Part shown: piece by piece, positions 26,527-36,548 of the stretch
Position numbering within the stretch: the first letter of the stretch is position 1
Layout: each line of letters starts with the position of its first letter
Assembly (NCBI GenBank): GCA_002837195.1
Contig: KZ478066.1
Location: forward strand, 1-64,000
Length of the DNA stretch: 64,000 nt
Source: Enterobacterales bacterium CwR94
Lineage (GTDB): Bacteria > Pseudomonadota > Gammaproteobacteria > Enterobacterales > Enterobacteriaceae
Reading direction: 5' to 3'
The notes under the pieces: generated by a model
Database searches by the model: none
What the model saw: the letters and a program-made list of their open reading frames with translations, nothing else
Told to the model about the DNA's origin: nothing
Made by a program: the position numbers and the translations under genes

Positions 26527-28881
26527 ATGCGTAAAACACACTTTTCTCAGGGACGTGTCACCAAAAGCGTGCTGTTGAGCACACTGGTGACCACTGCGTT
26601 AACACCTGCATTTGCGGCGGATGCGCCCCGCGATGGCAAGAAACCGGTCGATGATGCGGTGATGACCGTAACGGCACCACTGCCGGAAAAGAAAGCCGGA
26701 ACAGAAAAAAATATCACGGCTGCAGAACTGCAACAAAAAGGGGCCAATGATTTTGGCTCCATCATGCGTTACGAGCCCTTGATCAGCGCGACAGGCAGCA
26801 GTGGCGGCTCGGGCACGGGCAAAAGCGGTTTTGATCGCGGTGGTTATACGGGCTACAACATTCGCGGTTTGGAAAGTAACCGCGTAGGTATTGATGTTGA
26901 TGGCATTCCGCAACCGGAAGCGACCGGACGCGCCTACGCCAGCCGTTCAGGCATTGGCACCTTTGGGATTGGCCGCGACTACATTGACCCGTATCTGTAC
27001 GGAAACGTCAATATTGCCTCCGGCGCGACGCCGACCAGCAGCCCGCTCACGGCATTGGGGGGCCTGGTTTCCTTCCGGCCGAAATCCGCTGATGATTATC
27101 TCACTCCCAATAAAAATACCTACTTTGGTTATCAAAGCGATTACGACTCGGCCAACCGCAGTTGGCACAATGGTATCACCACTGCCGCAGGCGATGACGT
27201 GCTGCGCGGTGTGCTGGTCTACAGCCGTCGCGATGGGCAAGAAACCCGCAACAACAGCGGCACCCTCAGTGCTTATCCCGCTAACTGGCACTCAGACGCG
27301 GTGCTGGCATCAGGGATTTGGCAGCCAAACGATCAGCACAAATTGACCGCCACGGCAGACTACTACAGCAAAGTGAACCACACGCATTTTGACACCTGGA
27401 ACAACGCGGGCAGTACCATTTTGGGCGATTCACAGCAGCAAAGTAATACCCGTCGTCTGGGACTCAGCCTGAAAGATGAATGGACACCGTTCAACCTGTT
27501 GGTTGACAGCTTAAGTACGCGGGTTTACTGGCAAAATACCGAAGCGCATGACAACACGCTGGCCCCGCTGGAAGACGCTACGCTGCAACGCACCTATTCA
27601 GACTACAACGTCAAAACCTGGGGGCTGGATAGCGTACTGACGAAAAGCGTTGGCCGTCACGATATCAGCGCAGGGATTAATGGCCGTTTGACTGACACAG
27701 AGCGCCCGTTCCGTCAGGTGCCGAATTCCAGCGTATTTAGTCAAATTATGCAGCCCGATGCCGACAGTCGTACGTGGGTACTGGGTGGTTTTGTGCAGGA
27801 TCAGATCAATTTCGATCTTGATGGGCACAATTTTGCCGTGGTGCCGGGCGTGCGCGTTCAGCATCAATCAACCAAACCGCAAAATGTTGAAAGCCTGACC
27901 ACCGGCAGCACGGTGCTGGATCCCAGTGAAGTGGATGCGCTGTACGGTAAAACCAACAGCGACACGCAGGTATTGCCTTCCATTAGTTTTAACTACGATC
28001 TCACTCCCCGTTTGATGACCTACGTGCAATATAAGCGTGGCGCGCAGTTCCCGAATGCCAGTCAGCTCTACGGCTCCTGGAATCTGGGCTCCAATTATGC
28101 CGGGCCAGCGCAGTATGCCTTTATCGGCAATGATGAGCTGAAAACAGAAACCAGCAACAATTTCGAATGGGGTCTGAAGGGGGAAGCAACGGACGGCGTC
28201 ACTCTGAGCACTTCACTGTTCTACAACACCTATAAAAACTTTATTGCCAACACGCGCTATCGCCGCTCTGCCAACCCGGATCAATTCACCCAGGTGCCCG
28301 ACAATATCTATACCGTCTACAAAGCAGAAAACCGCGATAAAGCCTTTATTTATGGCGGTGAGATCAGCACCAAAATCAACTTTGGCACCTGGTTCTCGGC
28401 GGTGGATGGCTTAAGCACCACACTGGCCTATGGCTACAGTAAAGGTGAATCGAAATCCAGCTATCTGGGTGACAAGTACATTGACCTCGACAGCGTTGCA
28501 CCAATGCGTGCCATCGTGGGCGTGGCGTGGGATGACCCGGCCAAACGCTACGGCGCTGCAGTGACCGCGACCTTTGTTAAAGGCAAGCAGGCCTCGGAAA
28601 CCAACCGTGAAAGCTACTCCAATGCGGGAACCCCGATTGCTGAAGCGGAAAGTGACTACATGCGTGTGCCGGGCTACGGCTTAGTTGACCTCACGGCCTA
28701 CTGGCAAGCCACCAAAACGGTGCGTCTGAGCGGTGGCGTATACAACCTGACGGATCGCAAATACTGGGATTACCTGAGCAGCCGTCAACTGGAAACCGCC
28801 TCTGCACAAGATGCGTATGACCAGGCTCTGGGTGTGATGCCGGGACGTACGTTCCAACTCGGCGTTAACGTTGATTTCTAA
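26527..28881 (+). CDS. hmuR: TonB-dependent haem/haemoprotein outer-membrane receptor
   Basis: A 784-residue receptor. The signal peptide ends near AFAADAP, and the TonB box lies around DAVMTVTAP. The plug domain (about 55-170) contains YNIRGLESNRVGIDVDGIPQPEATGRA. A 22-strand barrel ends in a terminal aromatic (VNVDF). It is longer than the roughly 690-residue HemR/HmuR type and looks closer to the PhuR-like group. The usual FRAP box is replaced by YKRGAQFPNASQLYG. It is the first gene of hmuRSTUV behind a Fur box. Confidence 0.9.
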   Translation: MRKTHFSQGRVTKSVLLSTLVTTALTPAFAADAPRDGKKPVDDAVMTVTAPLPEKKAGTEKNITAAELQQKGANDFGSIMRYEPLISATGSSGGSGTGKSGFDRGGYTGYNIRGLESNRVGIDVDGIPQPEATGRAYASRSGIGTFGIGRDYIDPYLYGNVNIASGATPTSSPLTALGGLVSFRPKSADDYLTPNKNTYFGYQSDYDSANRSWHNGITTAAGDDVLRGVLVYSRRDGQETRNNSGTLSAYPANWHSDAVLASGIWQPNDQHKLTATADYYSKVNHTHFDTWNNAGSTILGDSQQQSNTRRLGLSLKDEWTPFNLLVDSLSTRVYWQNTEAHDNTLAPLEDATLQRTYSDYNVKTWGLDSVLTKSVGRHDISAGINGRLTDTERPFRQVPNSSVFSQIMQPDADSRTWVLGGFVQDQINFDLDGHNFAVVPGVRVQHQSTKPQNVESLTTGSTVLDPSEVDALYGKTNSDTQVLPSISFNYDLTPRLMTYVQYKRGAQFPNASQLYGSWNLGSNYAGPAQYAFIGNDELKTETSNNFEWGLKGEATDGVTLSTSLFYNTYKNFIANTRYRRSANPDQFTQVPDNIYTVYKAENRDKAFIYGGEISTKINFGTWFSAVDGLSTTLAYGYSKGESKSSYLGDKYIDLDSVAPMRAIVGVAWDDPAKRYGAAVTATFVKGKQASETNRESYSNAGTPIAEAESDYMRVPGYGLVDLTAYWQATKTVRLSGGVYNLTDRKYWDYLSSRQLETASAQDAYDQALGVMPGRTFQLGVNVDF

Positions 28882-28891
28882 TCACTTTTTA

Positions 28892-28919
28892 CCCACCTTC
28901 ACGCTGGTGTGAGGGTGGG
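28892..28919 (+). other. Intercistronic hairpin hmuR-hmuS
   Basis: An 11-bp stem, CCCACCTTCAC / GTGAGGGTGGG (one G-T pair), with a 6-nt loop and no T-tract. It probably stabilises the receptor message or lowers read-through into hmuSTUV, which would give more receptor than transporter. Confidence 0.6.
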
Positions 28920-28945
28920 CATCCTTTGTCATACAGGAGCAGGCA

Positions 28946-29977
28946 ATGCGTACAACTTATCAAGATTATTTAACGGCCAAAGCCGCCCATCCTAAAAAAT
29001 ACGCTCGCGATCTGGCGGCGCTGATGGGGATTAGCGAAGCGGCGCTGTTGTTGGTGCGTTGCGAAGCGGATGCGAAGTCGCTAAAAGCGGATTTCCCGGC
29101 GTTGCTGCAAGGGCTGGAAGCGGTAGGGGAAACCAAATCTATCGTGCGTAATGAATACGCCGTGCATGAACAAATTGGCGTGTACAGCAATCTGCACCTG
29201 GGGGAGCACGCCGGACTGGTGTTGAATCCGCGCGCGCTGGATCAACGCTTTTTCCCGCAGCAATGGAATGCCGTGTTTGCCTTGAGTGAGGCACATGAAA
29301 AAGGCGATCGCCACAGCATTCAAATTTTCGATCACCAGGGTGACGCAGTACTGAAAATTTACGTCACTGCGAACACCGACATGACGGCCTGGCAGGCCCT
29401 GATTGCACACTTTATCCAGCCGACGCCCGCGGCGTTAGTGCTCACCGAAAAAGCCACCGAAGCGGCAGTAACGGAAGTGGAACCAGCACAAATCGACAGC
29501 GAATGGCGGGCGATGACGGATGTGCACCAATTTTTCCGCTTGTTGAAACGTCATAACCTGACGCGCCAGCAAGCCTTCCGCGCGGTGGGGCAAGATCTGG
29601 CACAGCGGGTGGACAATACCGCGCTGGATAAACTGCTCAAGCTGGCGCAGGCCGACGGCAATGAAATCATGGTGTTTATCAGCAATCGCGGATGCACACA
29701 GATTTTCACCGGTCAGGTGCAAAAACTGATGCCAATGGAAAATTGGATCAACATCTTTAATCCTGCTTTCACGCTGCATCTTATGGCAGACAAAATCGCC
29801 GAGAGTTGGATTACACGCAAACCCACGGCCAACGGTATGGTCACCAGCCTGGAGCTGTTTGCGGCGGACGGAACGCAAATTGCGCAATTGTACGGACAAC
29901 GTACCGAGGGTGAGCAGGAGCAAACGCGCTGGCGCGAGCAACTGGCGGCGGTGGGCAGTGAAGGAGTCGCAGCATGA
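28946..29977 (+). CDS. hmuS: Haem-degrading/haem-trafficking protein HmuS
   Basis: A 343-residue cytoplasmic HemS/HmuS/PhuS-family protein with two tandem HemS domains (about 30-160 and 205-330). Matching segments are SIVRNEYAVHEQIGVYSNLHLGEHAGLVLNPR-type in the first repeat and EIMVFISNRGCTQIFTGQVQKL in the second. It handles haem delivered by HmuTUV and helps release iron. AGGAG precedes the ATG, and its stop overlaps hmuT (ATGA). Confidence 0.93.
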   Translation: MRTTYQDYLTAKAAHPKKYARDLAALMGISEAALLLVRCEADAKSLKADFPALLQGLEAVGETKSIVRNEYAVHEQIGVYSNLHLGEHAGLVLNPRALDQRFFPQQWNAVFALSEAHEKGDRHSIQIFDHQGDAVLKIYVTANTDMTAWQALIAHFIQPTPAALVLTEKATEAAVTEVEPAQIDSEWRAMTDVHQFFRLLKRHNLTRQQAFRAVGQDLAQRVDNTALDKLLKLAQADGNEIMVFISNRGCTQIFTGQVQKLMPMENWINIFNPAFTLHLMADKIAESWITRKPTANGMVTSLELFAADGTQIAQLYGQRTEGEQEQTRWREQLAAVGSEGVAA

Positions 29978-30798
29978 AAAGCTGGCTGATCGCCCTCCTG
30001 GCGCTTTGCCTGCCCGCATTGGCGCAGGCACAAGCGCGCATCGTCTCCATTGGGGGAGACGTTACGGAAATTCTGTATGCGCTGGGTGCGCAGCAGGATG
30101 TGGTGGCGCGCGACAGCACCAGCTTGCGTCCGCAAGCCGTGCTTTCCCTGCCAGATGTGGGCTATATGCGGCAACTGAATCCCGAAGGCATTTTGGCACT
30201 GAAGCCGACATTGGTGATTGCCAGCGAATTATCCAAGCCATCACTGGCGTTGCAGCAGGTGGAAGCGGCGGGCGTCAAGGTGGTGACGATTACCGGCACC
30301 GCAACGCTGGACGCCATTCACCAAAAAATTGATGCGATTGCGGCAGCGACCGGACGTGAAAGTCAGGCTGCGGCACTAAAGGCAACCCTGAGCACGCAAC
30401 TCAACGCGCTGAACACCTCGCCGCTACCGGTCAAAGTGTTGTTTATTATGAATCACAGCGGGATGAAGGCGCTCGCGGCAGGCAGTGGCACGGGTGCTGA
30501 CGGGGCGATTCGTGCCGCTGGTTTGGTGAATGCGATGGGCAATGCGCCGCGCTATCAGGCCATGACCCAGGAAGGCATGGTCGCCAGTGCTCCGCAGCTA
30601 CTGGTGATGGGCCGGGCGGGCATCGACGCCCTCGGCGGTGAAGCCAATGTGTGGAAGCTGCCGGGCCTGGCGTTGACGCCCGCCGGTCAGGGGAAAAAAC
30701 TGTTAGTGGTGGATGAAATGTCGCTGCTGAGTTTTGGTCTGGATACGCCCGCCACGCTGGTGAAATTACGCCAGGCGGCCGAAGCGCTCACGCCATGA
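29974..30798 (+). CDS. hmuT: Haem ABC transporter periplasmic binding protein
   Basis: A 274-residue class III (BtuF-like) binding protein. The signal peptide MKSWLIALLALCLPALAQA is followed by RIVSIGGDVTEILYALGAQQDVVARDSTS, and SLRPQAVLSLPDVGYMRQLNPEGILALKP is typical of HmuT, including the haem-ligand Tyr region. It overlaps both neighbours by ATGA. Confidence 0.93.
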   Translation: MKSWLIALLALCLPALAQAQARIVSIGGDVTEILYALGAQQDVVARDSTSLRPQAVLSLPDVGYMRQLNPEGILALKPTLVIASELSKPSLALQQVEAAGVKVVTITGTATLDAIHQKIDAIAAATGRESQAAALKATLSTQLNALNTSPLPVKVLFIMNHSGMKALAAGSGTGADGAIRAAGLVNAMGNAPRYQAMTQEGMVASAPQLLVMGRAGIDALGGEANVWKLPGLALTPAGQGKKLLVVDEMSLLSFGLDTPATLVKLRQAAEALTP

Positions 30799-31793
30799 TG
30801 TCAGCGCGAATGCGTAGTGCACTGTTGCTGCTGCTGGCACTGATGGTGACGTTGATGATGCTGGCCGCCAACTATGGTGCGATGCATTTGTCACTGCCGA
30901 TGGTGTGGCAAGCGCCTTCTGACAGCATGACCTGGCAGGTGTGGTGGAATATCCGTTTGCCACGCGTGCTGCTGGCGGTGCTGATTGGCGCGGCGCTGGC
31001 ACTGGCCGGTGCCGTGATGCAGGGGCTATTTCGTAATCCGCTGGCTGATCCGAGTTTGCTGGGGATCAGCAGCGGTGCTGCGCTGGCCGTTGCCATCACC
31101 GTGGTGGTGCCTTTGACGTTGCCGCCGGTTGTGCGTCTGTGGTTGCCGATGCTGGCGGCTTTTGGCGGTAGCCTGGCGGTCACGGCGATGATCTTTGCCC
31201 TCAGTCGTCAGGGGCATGGCACGCTGGCAAAGCTGTTGCTGGTGGGGATTGCCATTAATGCCCTGTGTGGCGCGGCGGTCGGCGTGCTGTCGTGGGTCAG
31301 TAACGATCAGCAATTGCGTCAGTTATCCCTGTGGGGCATGGGAAGTCTGGGACAGGCCCAGTGGTCGCTGGTGTTAGCCAGCGCCGTGCTGATCCTGCCT
31401 GCTATGTTGGCCGTGCAGTGGCAAGCACAGCGTTTAAACCTGCTGCAACTGGGTGAGGAAGATGCCCACTATCTGGGAGTGAATGTGCGGCGTATTCAGC
31501 GCATTTTACTGGTGCTCAGTGCGCTGCTGGTGGCGGCTGCCGTTGCGGTCAGCGGTGTGATTGGTTTTGTTGGGCTGGTGGTGCCTCATCTGGTGCGTAT
31601 GTTCACCGGCAGCGACCACCGCATCTTATTACCCGCTTCCACGCTGGTCGGTGCCACTCTGTTGCTGATTGCCGACACCTTGGCTCGAACATTGGTCGCA
31701 CCGGCAGAGATGCCAGTGGGATTAATCACCAGCTTGTTGGGGGCTCCCTGGTTTTTGTGGTTGATACTGCGTCGTCGCGAGGGCAGAGGATGA
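30795..31793 (+). CDS. hmuU: Haem ABC transporter permease
   Basis: A 332-residue FecCD-family permease with about ten membrane helices. Family segments include [60 protein letters not shown] (coupling region) and [22 protein letters not shown]. It acts as a homodimer with HmuV. Its stop overlaps the hmuV ATG. Confidence 0.94.
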   Translation: MMSARMRSALLLLLALMVTLMMLAANYGAMHLSLPMVWQAPSDSMTWQVWWNIRLPRVLLAVLIGAALALAGAVMQGLFRNPLADPSLLGISSGAALAVAITVVVPLTLPPVVRLWLPMLAAFGGSLAVTAMIFALSRQGHGTLAKLLLVGIAINALCGAAVGVLSWVSNDQQLRQLSLWGMGSLGQAQWSLVLASAVLILPAMLAVQWQAQRLNLLQLGEEDAHYLGVNVRRIQRILLVLSALLVAAAVAVSGVIGFVGLVVPHLVRMFTGSDHRILLPASTLVGATLLLIADTLARTLVAPAEMPVGLITSLLGAPWFLWLILRRREGRG

Positions 31794-32569
31794 ACACGGT
31801 TTTACAGGGCAAACATCTGCATTATCGAGTCGGTGAACGCGCGTTGTTGCAGGATATCTCGGTCGCTCTGGCGCCGGGGGAGATGGTGGCGCTGATTGGC
31901 CCGAACGGTGCCGGGAAATCCACACTGCTGCGTTTGCTCACCGGGTATTTGCTGCCTACAGAAGGCGAAGTCTTACTGGAAGGGCAATCGCTGGTGCACT
32001 GGACGCATGAGCAGCTCTCACGACAGCGTGCGGTAATGCGTCAGCAAAGTCAGTTGGCTTTTTCCGTTCCTGTTCGTGAGGTGGTGGCGATGGGACGTGC
32101 GCCCTGGGCAGGTGAAAACCACACGCAGATTATCGACTCGGTGATGCACCTGACGGATTGTGCGGCGCTGGCGCACCGCGATTATCGTCAACTCTCTGGC
32201 GGTGAACAGCAGCGTGTACAACTGGCGCGGGTATTGGCGCAATTGTGGCAGGTAGACGGCCCGCAGGGGTGGCTCTTCCTTGATGAACCCACATCGGCGT
32301 TGGATCTTTATCACCAACAGCACACGCTGCGTTTATTACATCGTCTAACCCGTGAATATCCGCTCAGCGTCTGTTGTGTCCTGCACGATCTGAATCTGGC
32401 CGCGCGGTGGTGTGACCGTATGCAATTGTTGCATCAGGGGCAGTTGGTTGCCGAGGGCGATCCGCAAACGGTGATGACAGAGGCGGTGTTAACGCGCTGG
32501 TATCAAGCCGATGTAGAAGTGCATTTGATGGGGCACGATCGGGTGCCGCAAGTGGTGTTAATGCGTTAA
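31790..32569 (+). CDS. hmuV: Haem ABC transporter ATP-binding protein
   Basis: A 259-residue ATPase: Walker [10 protein letters not shown], signature [15 protein letters not shown], Walker [12 protein letters not shown], and His switch [12 protein letters not shown] chose the ATG at 31790 (ATGA overlap with hmuU) rather than the longer open frame to 31757. It is the last gene of the haem operon and is followed by a GC-rich hairpin. Confidence 0.94.
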   Translation: MNTVLQGKHLHYRVGERALLQDISVALAPGEMVALIGPNGAGKSTLLRLLTGYLLPTEGEVLLEGQSLVHWTHEQLSRQRAVMRQQSQLAFSVPVREVVAMGRAPWAGENHTQIIDSVMHLTDCAALAHRDYRQLSGGEQQRVQLARVLAQLWQVDGPQGWLFLDEPTSALDLYHQQHTLRLLHRLTREYPLSVCCVLHDLNLAARWCDRMQLLHQGQLVAEGDPQTVMTEAVLTRWYQADVEVHLMGHDRVPQVVLMR

Positions 32570-32573
32570 AACG

Positions 32574-32592
32574 GCGCGGGCCAGGCCCGCGC
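32574..32592. other. GC-rich hairpin between convergent hmuV and yafV
   Basis: The arms GCGCGGGCC and GGCCCGCGC are perfect inverted repeats around a single A, 4 nt after the hmuV stop and 10 nt before the yafV end. There is no T-tract, so it is a likely bidirectional 3'-end structure. Confidence 0.55.
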
Positions 32593-32602
32593 GCAGTCGG
32601 CC

Positions 32603-33373
32603 TTAGGCCAGACGAAAATCGTCAGCGTCGCGCCAGGCGGGGAAACGCTCACGGTATTCGCGCAGCGCTTCCAGTGACAGCTCGGCCGTTAAACGGCAAG
32701 GCTGTCCCGGCGCGTCGACGGCCATCAGCTCACCCAATGGGCTGATAATGCGGCTGTCGCCGCTGTAGTGATGCTGATTCGCATCCTGACCAACGCGATT
32801 GCAGCCAATCACATAGCTTTGGTTTTCGATGGCGCGCGCCAGCAGCAAGGATTGCCAGTGCAGCGCGCGCGGCGCCGGCCAGTTGGCGACCCAAATTGCC
32901 AGGTCATAATCATTGCGATTGCGGGCAAACACCGGGAAACGCAGGTCGTAACAAATCTGCGGCAGAATACGCCAGCCACGCCACTCAATCACCAGCCGCT
33001 CGTTGCCTGCCTGGTAGTGGTGATGCTCATCGCCCATGCGGAACAAATGGCGCTTATCATAGCGATGCACCACGCCATCGGGTTGCACTAACAGAAAGCG
33101 GTTGATCGCACCTTGCTCCGTTTGCAGGGCCACACTGCCACCGATGAGCGCCCCGGTGCGTTTTGCATGCCCATGCAGCCAGGTTATCACCTGCTGTTCT
33201 GGCAGAGAGCGGTTGGCCGCCTCCATAGCAAATCCGGTGGTAAACATCTCAGGCAGGATAATCAGGTCGTGTTGCGTGATATCAGCCAACTGTGTATCAA
33301 AATGGCGCAGGTTGGCTTCGCCATCCATCCATTCCAGCGTCTCTTGTAAGACGCTGACCGTTAAAGTCGACAT
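32603..33373 (-). CDS. yafV: Omega-amidase YafV (MtnU-type, nitrilase family)
   Basis: A 256-residue nitrilase-fold amidase, equal in length to E. coli YafV. The Glu-Lys-Cys triad sits in ILPEMFTTGF, YDKRHLF and QICYDLRFP. The family hydrolyses alpha-ketoglutaramate, and in methionine salvage it removes the product of glutamine-dependent KMTB transamination. It overlaps the preceding transaminase gene by 13 nt and stands beside the mtn genes, which supports this role. The ATG at 33373 gives the standard N-terminus MSTLTVSVLQ. Confidence 0.9.
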   Translation of the reverse strand: MSTLTVSVLQETLEWMDGEANLRHFDTQLADITQHDLIILPEMFTTGFAMEAANRSLPEQQVITWLHGHAKRTGALIGGSVALQTEQGAINRFLLVQPDGVVHRYDKRHLFRMGDEHHHYQAGNERLVIEWRGWRILPQICYDLRFPVFARNRNDYDLAIWVANWPAPRALHWQSLLLARAIENQSYVIGCNRVGQDANQHHYSGDSRIISPLGELMAVDAPGQPCRLTAELSLEALREYRERFPAWRDADDFRLA

Positions 33374-34521
33374 AAGCGCTCCGCAGCGGCATCCAGCGTG
33401 GCTTCCTGTTTCGCAAAGCACAGGCGGATAAGTTTATGGGGGAAGGGGCCGTCGCAAAACACCGACAGCGGGATTGCCGCTACGCCCACTTCTTTGGTCA
33501 GCCATTGGCAGAATGTCACATCATCCTGATCAGAGATAGCACTGTAATCGACCAACAGAAAATAGGTGCCCTCACAGGGGAGAATGTCAAATCGGCTGCC
33601 TGCTAAGGCCTGAATAAAACGGTCGCGACGGGCGCGATAGAACACCGGTAATTGTTGATAGTGCGCAGGATCGGCACGCAGCATATCCGCTATCGCTAAT
33701 TGCGCTGGGGTGTTGACGGAGAATGTCAGGTACTGATGCACTTTGCGGACTTCTGCGCTGAGTACCGCCGGGGCGACACAGTAGCCCACTTTCCAGCCGG
33801 TCATATGGAAGGTTTTACCAAACGAAGACACTGCGATTGCGCGCGTACGCAATGCGTCATGGGCTAACACACTGTGGTGGCCCTCATCGGTAAAGCAAAT
33901 GTGTTCGTAAACTTCATCGCTCAGAACATAAATTTCCCGGGCGGCAATCGCCTGCCACAGTTGTTCAAAATCATCTTTTTGCCAGACGGTGGCCGTCGGG
34001 TTGTGCGGCGTATTTAAAATCACCAGCCGTGTGCGATCGCTTAACAGCGCCGCAAATGCGTCCCAGTCGGGACGAAAAGCAGGCGGTTGCAGGGTGATTC
34101 GCTGCATGACGCCACCCGCCAGTGCGACGGCGGGGGCGTAGCTGTCGTAGCTGGGATCAAAGCAAATCACTTCGTCACCCGGACGCACTAAGGCGGTGAT
34201 GGCGGCATACAGCGCCTCTGTCGCCCCGGCGGTGACTGTCACCTCGCTGTTGGCATCAGGCTGCCAGCCATATAACGCAGCGGTTTTATCGGCAATCGCC
34301 TCGCGCAGCGGCTGTACGCCCGTCATCGGCGCATATTGATTGGCCCCGTGGCTCACGTGATAGGCCAGACGCGCCTGTAAGTAGTCCGGCCCGTCGAAAT
34401 CAGGAAAACCCTGCGACAGATTGATCGCCTGATGTTGCTGCGCCAGGGCGCTCATTTGCGTAAAGATAGTGGTGCCCAACGCGGGCAGTTTGCTTTGCGG
34501 AATCAGGGGAGTTACAGACAT
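33361..34521 (-). CDS. ybdL: Methionine/glutamine aminotransferase YbdL (MtnE-type)
   Basis: A 386-residue PLP aminotransferase, the same length as and very similar to E. coli YbdL. It transaminates 2-keto-4-methylthiobutyrate (KMTB) to methionine. The PLP lysine is in SSFGKTFHMTGWKVGYCVAP, and other family segments are INLSQGFPDFDGP, NTPHNPTATVW and LSDEVYEH. It is divergent from mtnBCD across a region with MetJ-like boxes. This provides the last step of methionine salvage, while the mtn genes provide the rest. Confidence 0.94.
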   Translation of the reverse strand: MSVTPLIPQSKLPALGTTIFTQMSALAQQHQAINLSQGFPDFDGPDYLQARLAYHVSHGANQYAPMTGVQPLREAIADKTAALYGWQPDANSEVTVTAGATEALYAAITALVRPGDEVICFDPSYDSYAPAVALAGGVMQRITLQPPAFRPDWDAFAALLSDRTRLVILNTPHNPTATVWQKDDFEQLWQAIAAREIYVLSDEVYEHICFTDEGHHSVLAHDALRTRAIAVSSFGKTFHMTGWKVGYCVAPAVLSAEVRKVHQYLTFSVNTPAQLAIADMLRADPAHYQQLPVFYRARRDRFIQALAGSRFDILPCEGTYFLLVDYSAISDQDDVTFCQWLTKEVGVAAIPLSVFCDGPFPHKLIRLCFAKQEATLDAAAERLCRL

Positions 34522-34605
34522 TGCCAATTTTCCTGCTGCGAAGAGAGGGAGAGGTTAACCTCGTGTTGCTGCCACTATAGGGCGATGATAGTATCTTGGC
34601 AATCA

Positions 34606-34621
34606 AGACGCTTAGACGTCC
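34606..34621. promoter_or_regulatory. Tandem MetJ boxes between ybdL and mtnB
   Basis: AGACGCTT and AGACGTCC are adjacent 8-mers matching the MetJ consensus AGACGTCT at 6 and 7 positions. MetJ binds two or more tandem boxes. They lie between divergent ybdL-yafV and mtnBCD, so methionine/SAM repression of both is likely. Confidence 0.78.
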
Positions 34622-34679
34622 ATTGTCTTTCCTTAGTGATTATAAGGGCATAGGCCGGGCGCATGACCTCAGGTGAAGC

Positions 34680-35288
34680 ATGAACGCACAGTTAGAACAA
34701 TTGGTGGCGACCTGCCATTGGATCGGGGAAAAGGGCTGGGCACCGGCGACCGGCGGTAACATGTCTGTTCGCAAAGATGCGCAGCACTGTTTGCTCAGTG
34801 CTTCCGGGAAAGACAAAGGCACCTTGACCGCCGATGACTTTATCGAGGTACGCATCGTAGATAACGTGGTGCCCTCCGGGCGTAAACCGTCGGCGGAAAC
34901 GGGCCTGCATACGCTGATCTATCGCCTGTACCCGGAAGCGGGCGCGATTTTGCATACCCACACGGTGAATTCAACGGTGCTGTCACGCGTGGAAAAAAGT
35001 GACGCGCTGGTGTTGCAGGGATATGAGATGCAGAAAACGCTGCGCGATCAGCATTCGCATCTGGACGCGGTGGCGATTCCGCTGTTCGATAATGATCAAG
35101 ATATTGATGCGCTGGCAACGCGACTGGCGGCGTTTGCCCAACGCACGCCGCTCACTTACGGTTTCCTGCTGCGCGGACACGGCCTGACGTGCTGGGGCCG
35201 TGATGTACAGGAAGCGCGTCGTCAACTGGAAGGCCTGGAATTCTTATTCCAGTGCGAACTGCAACTGCGTCTGCTGGAGAGCCAATGA
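34680..35288 (+). CDS. mtnB: Methylthioribulose-1-phosphate dehydratase
   Basis: A 202-residue class II aldolase-fold enzyme that dehydrates methylthioribulose-1-phosphate to diketo-methylthiopentyl-1-phosphate. The zinc ligands are His92 and His94 (ILHTHTVNS) and His166 ([11 protein letters not shown]). The N-terminal [10 protein letters not shown] is typical. It is the first gene of mtnBCD and overlaps mtnC by ATGA. Confidence 0.94.
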   Translation: MNAQLEQLVATCHWIGEKGWAPATGGNMSVRKDAQHCLLSASGKDKGTLTADDFIEVRIVDNVVPSGRKPSAETGLHTLIYRLYPEAGAILHTHTVNSTVLSRVEKSDALVLQGYEMQKTLRDQHSHLDAVAIPLFDNDQDIDALATRLAAFAQRTPLTYGFLLRGHGLTCWGRDVQEARRQLEGLEFLFQCELQLRLLESQ

Positions 35289-35974
35289 TTCGCGCTATCG
35301 TTACGGATATTGAAGGAACCACCAGTGATATCCGCTTTGTTCACAACGTGTTATTTCCTTATGCCCGTCAGCATTTGGCGGCATTTATTCAACAGCATCA
35401 GCAAGAACCTGCGGTGGCTGAAATCTTAAATGCGCTGCGACAGGAAATTGACCAGCCAGCGGCCGATGCCGAGGCGCTGATCACCGTGCTGTATGGCTTT
35501 ATGGATGAAGATCGCAAATCCACGGCGTTGAAAGCGTTACAGGGCATGATCTGGCGTGATGGCTATGTCAGCGGCCAGTTTACCGGGCATCTGTATGAGG
35601 ATGTCTTGCCCGCGTTAAAGGCATGGCAAGCCCAGGGCATCGCGCTGTATGTCTACTCTTCCGGGTCGGTCGCAGCGCAAAAATTATTATTTGGATACAG
35701 TGATGCGGGGGATATTACACCGCTGTTTACGGGATATTTTGATACCCATGTGGGCGCCAAACGCGAAGCGAATGCCTATCGCACTATCGCCGCGCAAACA
35801 GGATTCGATCCCGCCTCATTGCTGTTTTTATCAGATATTCATCAGGAGCTGGATGCCGCACAGGAAGCGGGATGGAATACGGTGCAGTTGATCCGTGGTG
35901 AGCCAGACACCGACAGTGTCCATCGCCAGGTCAGCCGCTTTGATGACATTCAACCGGAGCTGTTTACTTCATGA
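35285..35974 (+). CDS. mtnC: Enolase-phosphatase E1 (2,3-diketomethylthiopentyl-1-phosphate enolase/phosphatase)
   Basis: A 229-residue HAD-family bifunctional enzyme producing the acireductone. The nucleophile motif is [16 protein letters not shown] (Asp8, Glu10). The later motifs are [15 protein letters not shown] and [18 protein letters not shown]. The ATG at 35285 overlaps the mtnB stop. The gene also overlaps mtnD by ATGA. Confidence 0.95.
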   Translation: MIRAIVTDIEGTTSDIRFVHNVLFPYARQHLAAFIQQHQQEPAVAEILNALRQEIDQPAADAEALITVLYGFMDEDRKSTALKALQGMIWRDGYVSGQFTGHLYEDVLPALKAWQAQGIALYVYSSGSVAAQKLLFGYSDAGDITPLFTGYFDTHVGAKREANAYRTIAAQTGFDPASLLFLSDIHQELDAAQEAGWNTVQLIRGEPDTDSVHRQVSRFDDIQPELFTS

Positions 35975-36513
35975 GTGCACTGACGATTTTTGCTGATAAC
36001 AATGCGACCACACCCGAGTTTCACTCCACCGAGGCTGACGCCATTCGTGAAAAACTGAATGCCAAAGCGGTACGTTTTGAGCGCTGGCAGGCAGACCGTG
36101 ATTTAGGGAGCAATCCCGATGCGCAAACGGTGATCAAGGCTTATCAACACGCGATTGATCGCCTGGTGGCGGAAAAAGGCTATCAAAGTTGGGATGTGAT
36201 CAGCATGCGTGCGGATAATCCACAGAAAGAGGAGCTGCGTAAAAAGTTTCTCAATGAGCACACCCACGGGGAAGATGAAGTGCGTTTCTTTGTGGAAGGC
36301 GCAGGCTTGTTCTGTCTGCACCTGGACGGCAAGGTGTATCAGATTCTGTGTGAGAAAAATGACCTGATTTCGGTGCCCGCGGGGACGCCACACTGGTTCG
36401 ATATGGGCTCGGCCCCGCATTTCACGGCGATCCGTATTTTTGATAACCAGGAAGGCTGGGTTGCCCACTTCACGGGTGATGACATCGCACAGGCCTATCC
36501 GCGCCTGGCCTAA
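35971..36513 (+). CDS. mtnD: Acireductone dioxygenase
   Basis: A 180-residue cupin. The metal ligands His97, His99 and Glu103 ([15 protein letters not shown]) and His141 ([12 protein letters not shown]) are at the canonical positions. With Fe it yields KMTB and formate, the substrate of the YbdL transaminase. It is the last gene of mtnBCD. Confidence 0.96.
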   Translation: MSALTIFADNNATTPEFHSTEADAIREKLNAKAVRFERWQADRDLGSNPDAQTVIKAYQHAIDRLVAEKGYQSWDVISMRADNPQKEELRKKFLNEHTHGEDEVRFFVEGAGLFCLHLDGKVYQILCEKNDLISVPAGTPHWFDMGSAPHFTAIRIFDNQEGWVAHFTGDDIAQAYPRLA

Positions 36514-36545
36514 AAGCCACCTTCCTCCCGAGGGAGGAAGGGCTT
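36514..36545. terminator. Bidirectional hairpin between mtnD and mtnA
   Basis: The inner stem CTTCCTCCC / GGGAGGAAG has a GA loop and is extended by AAGCC / GGCTT. It lies between convergent genes. No long T-run follows, so termination strength is uncertain. Confidence 0.6.
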
Positions 36546-36548
36546 CTC

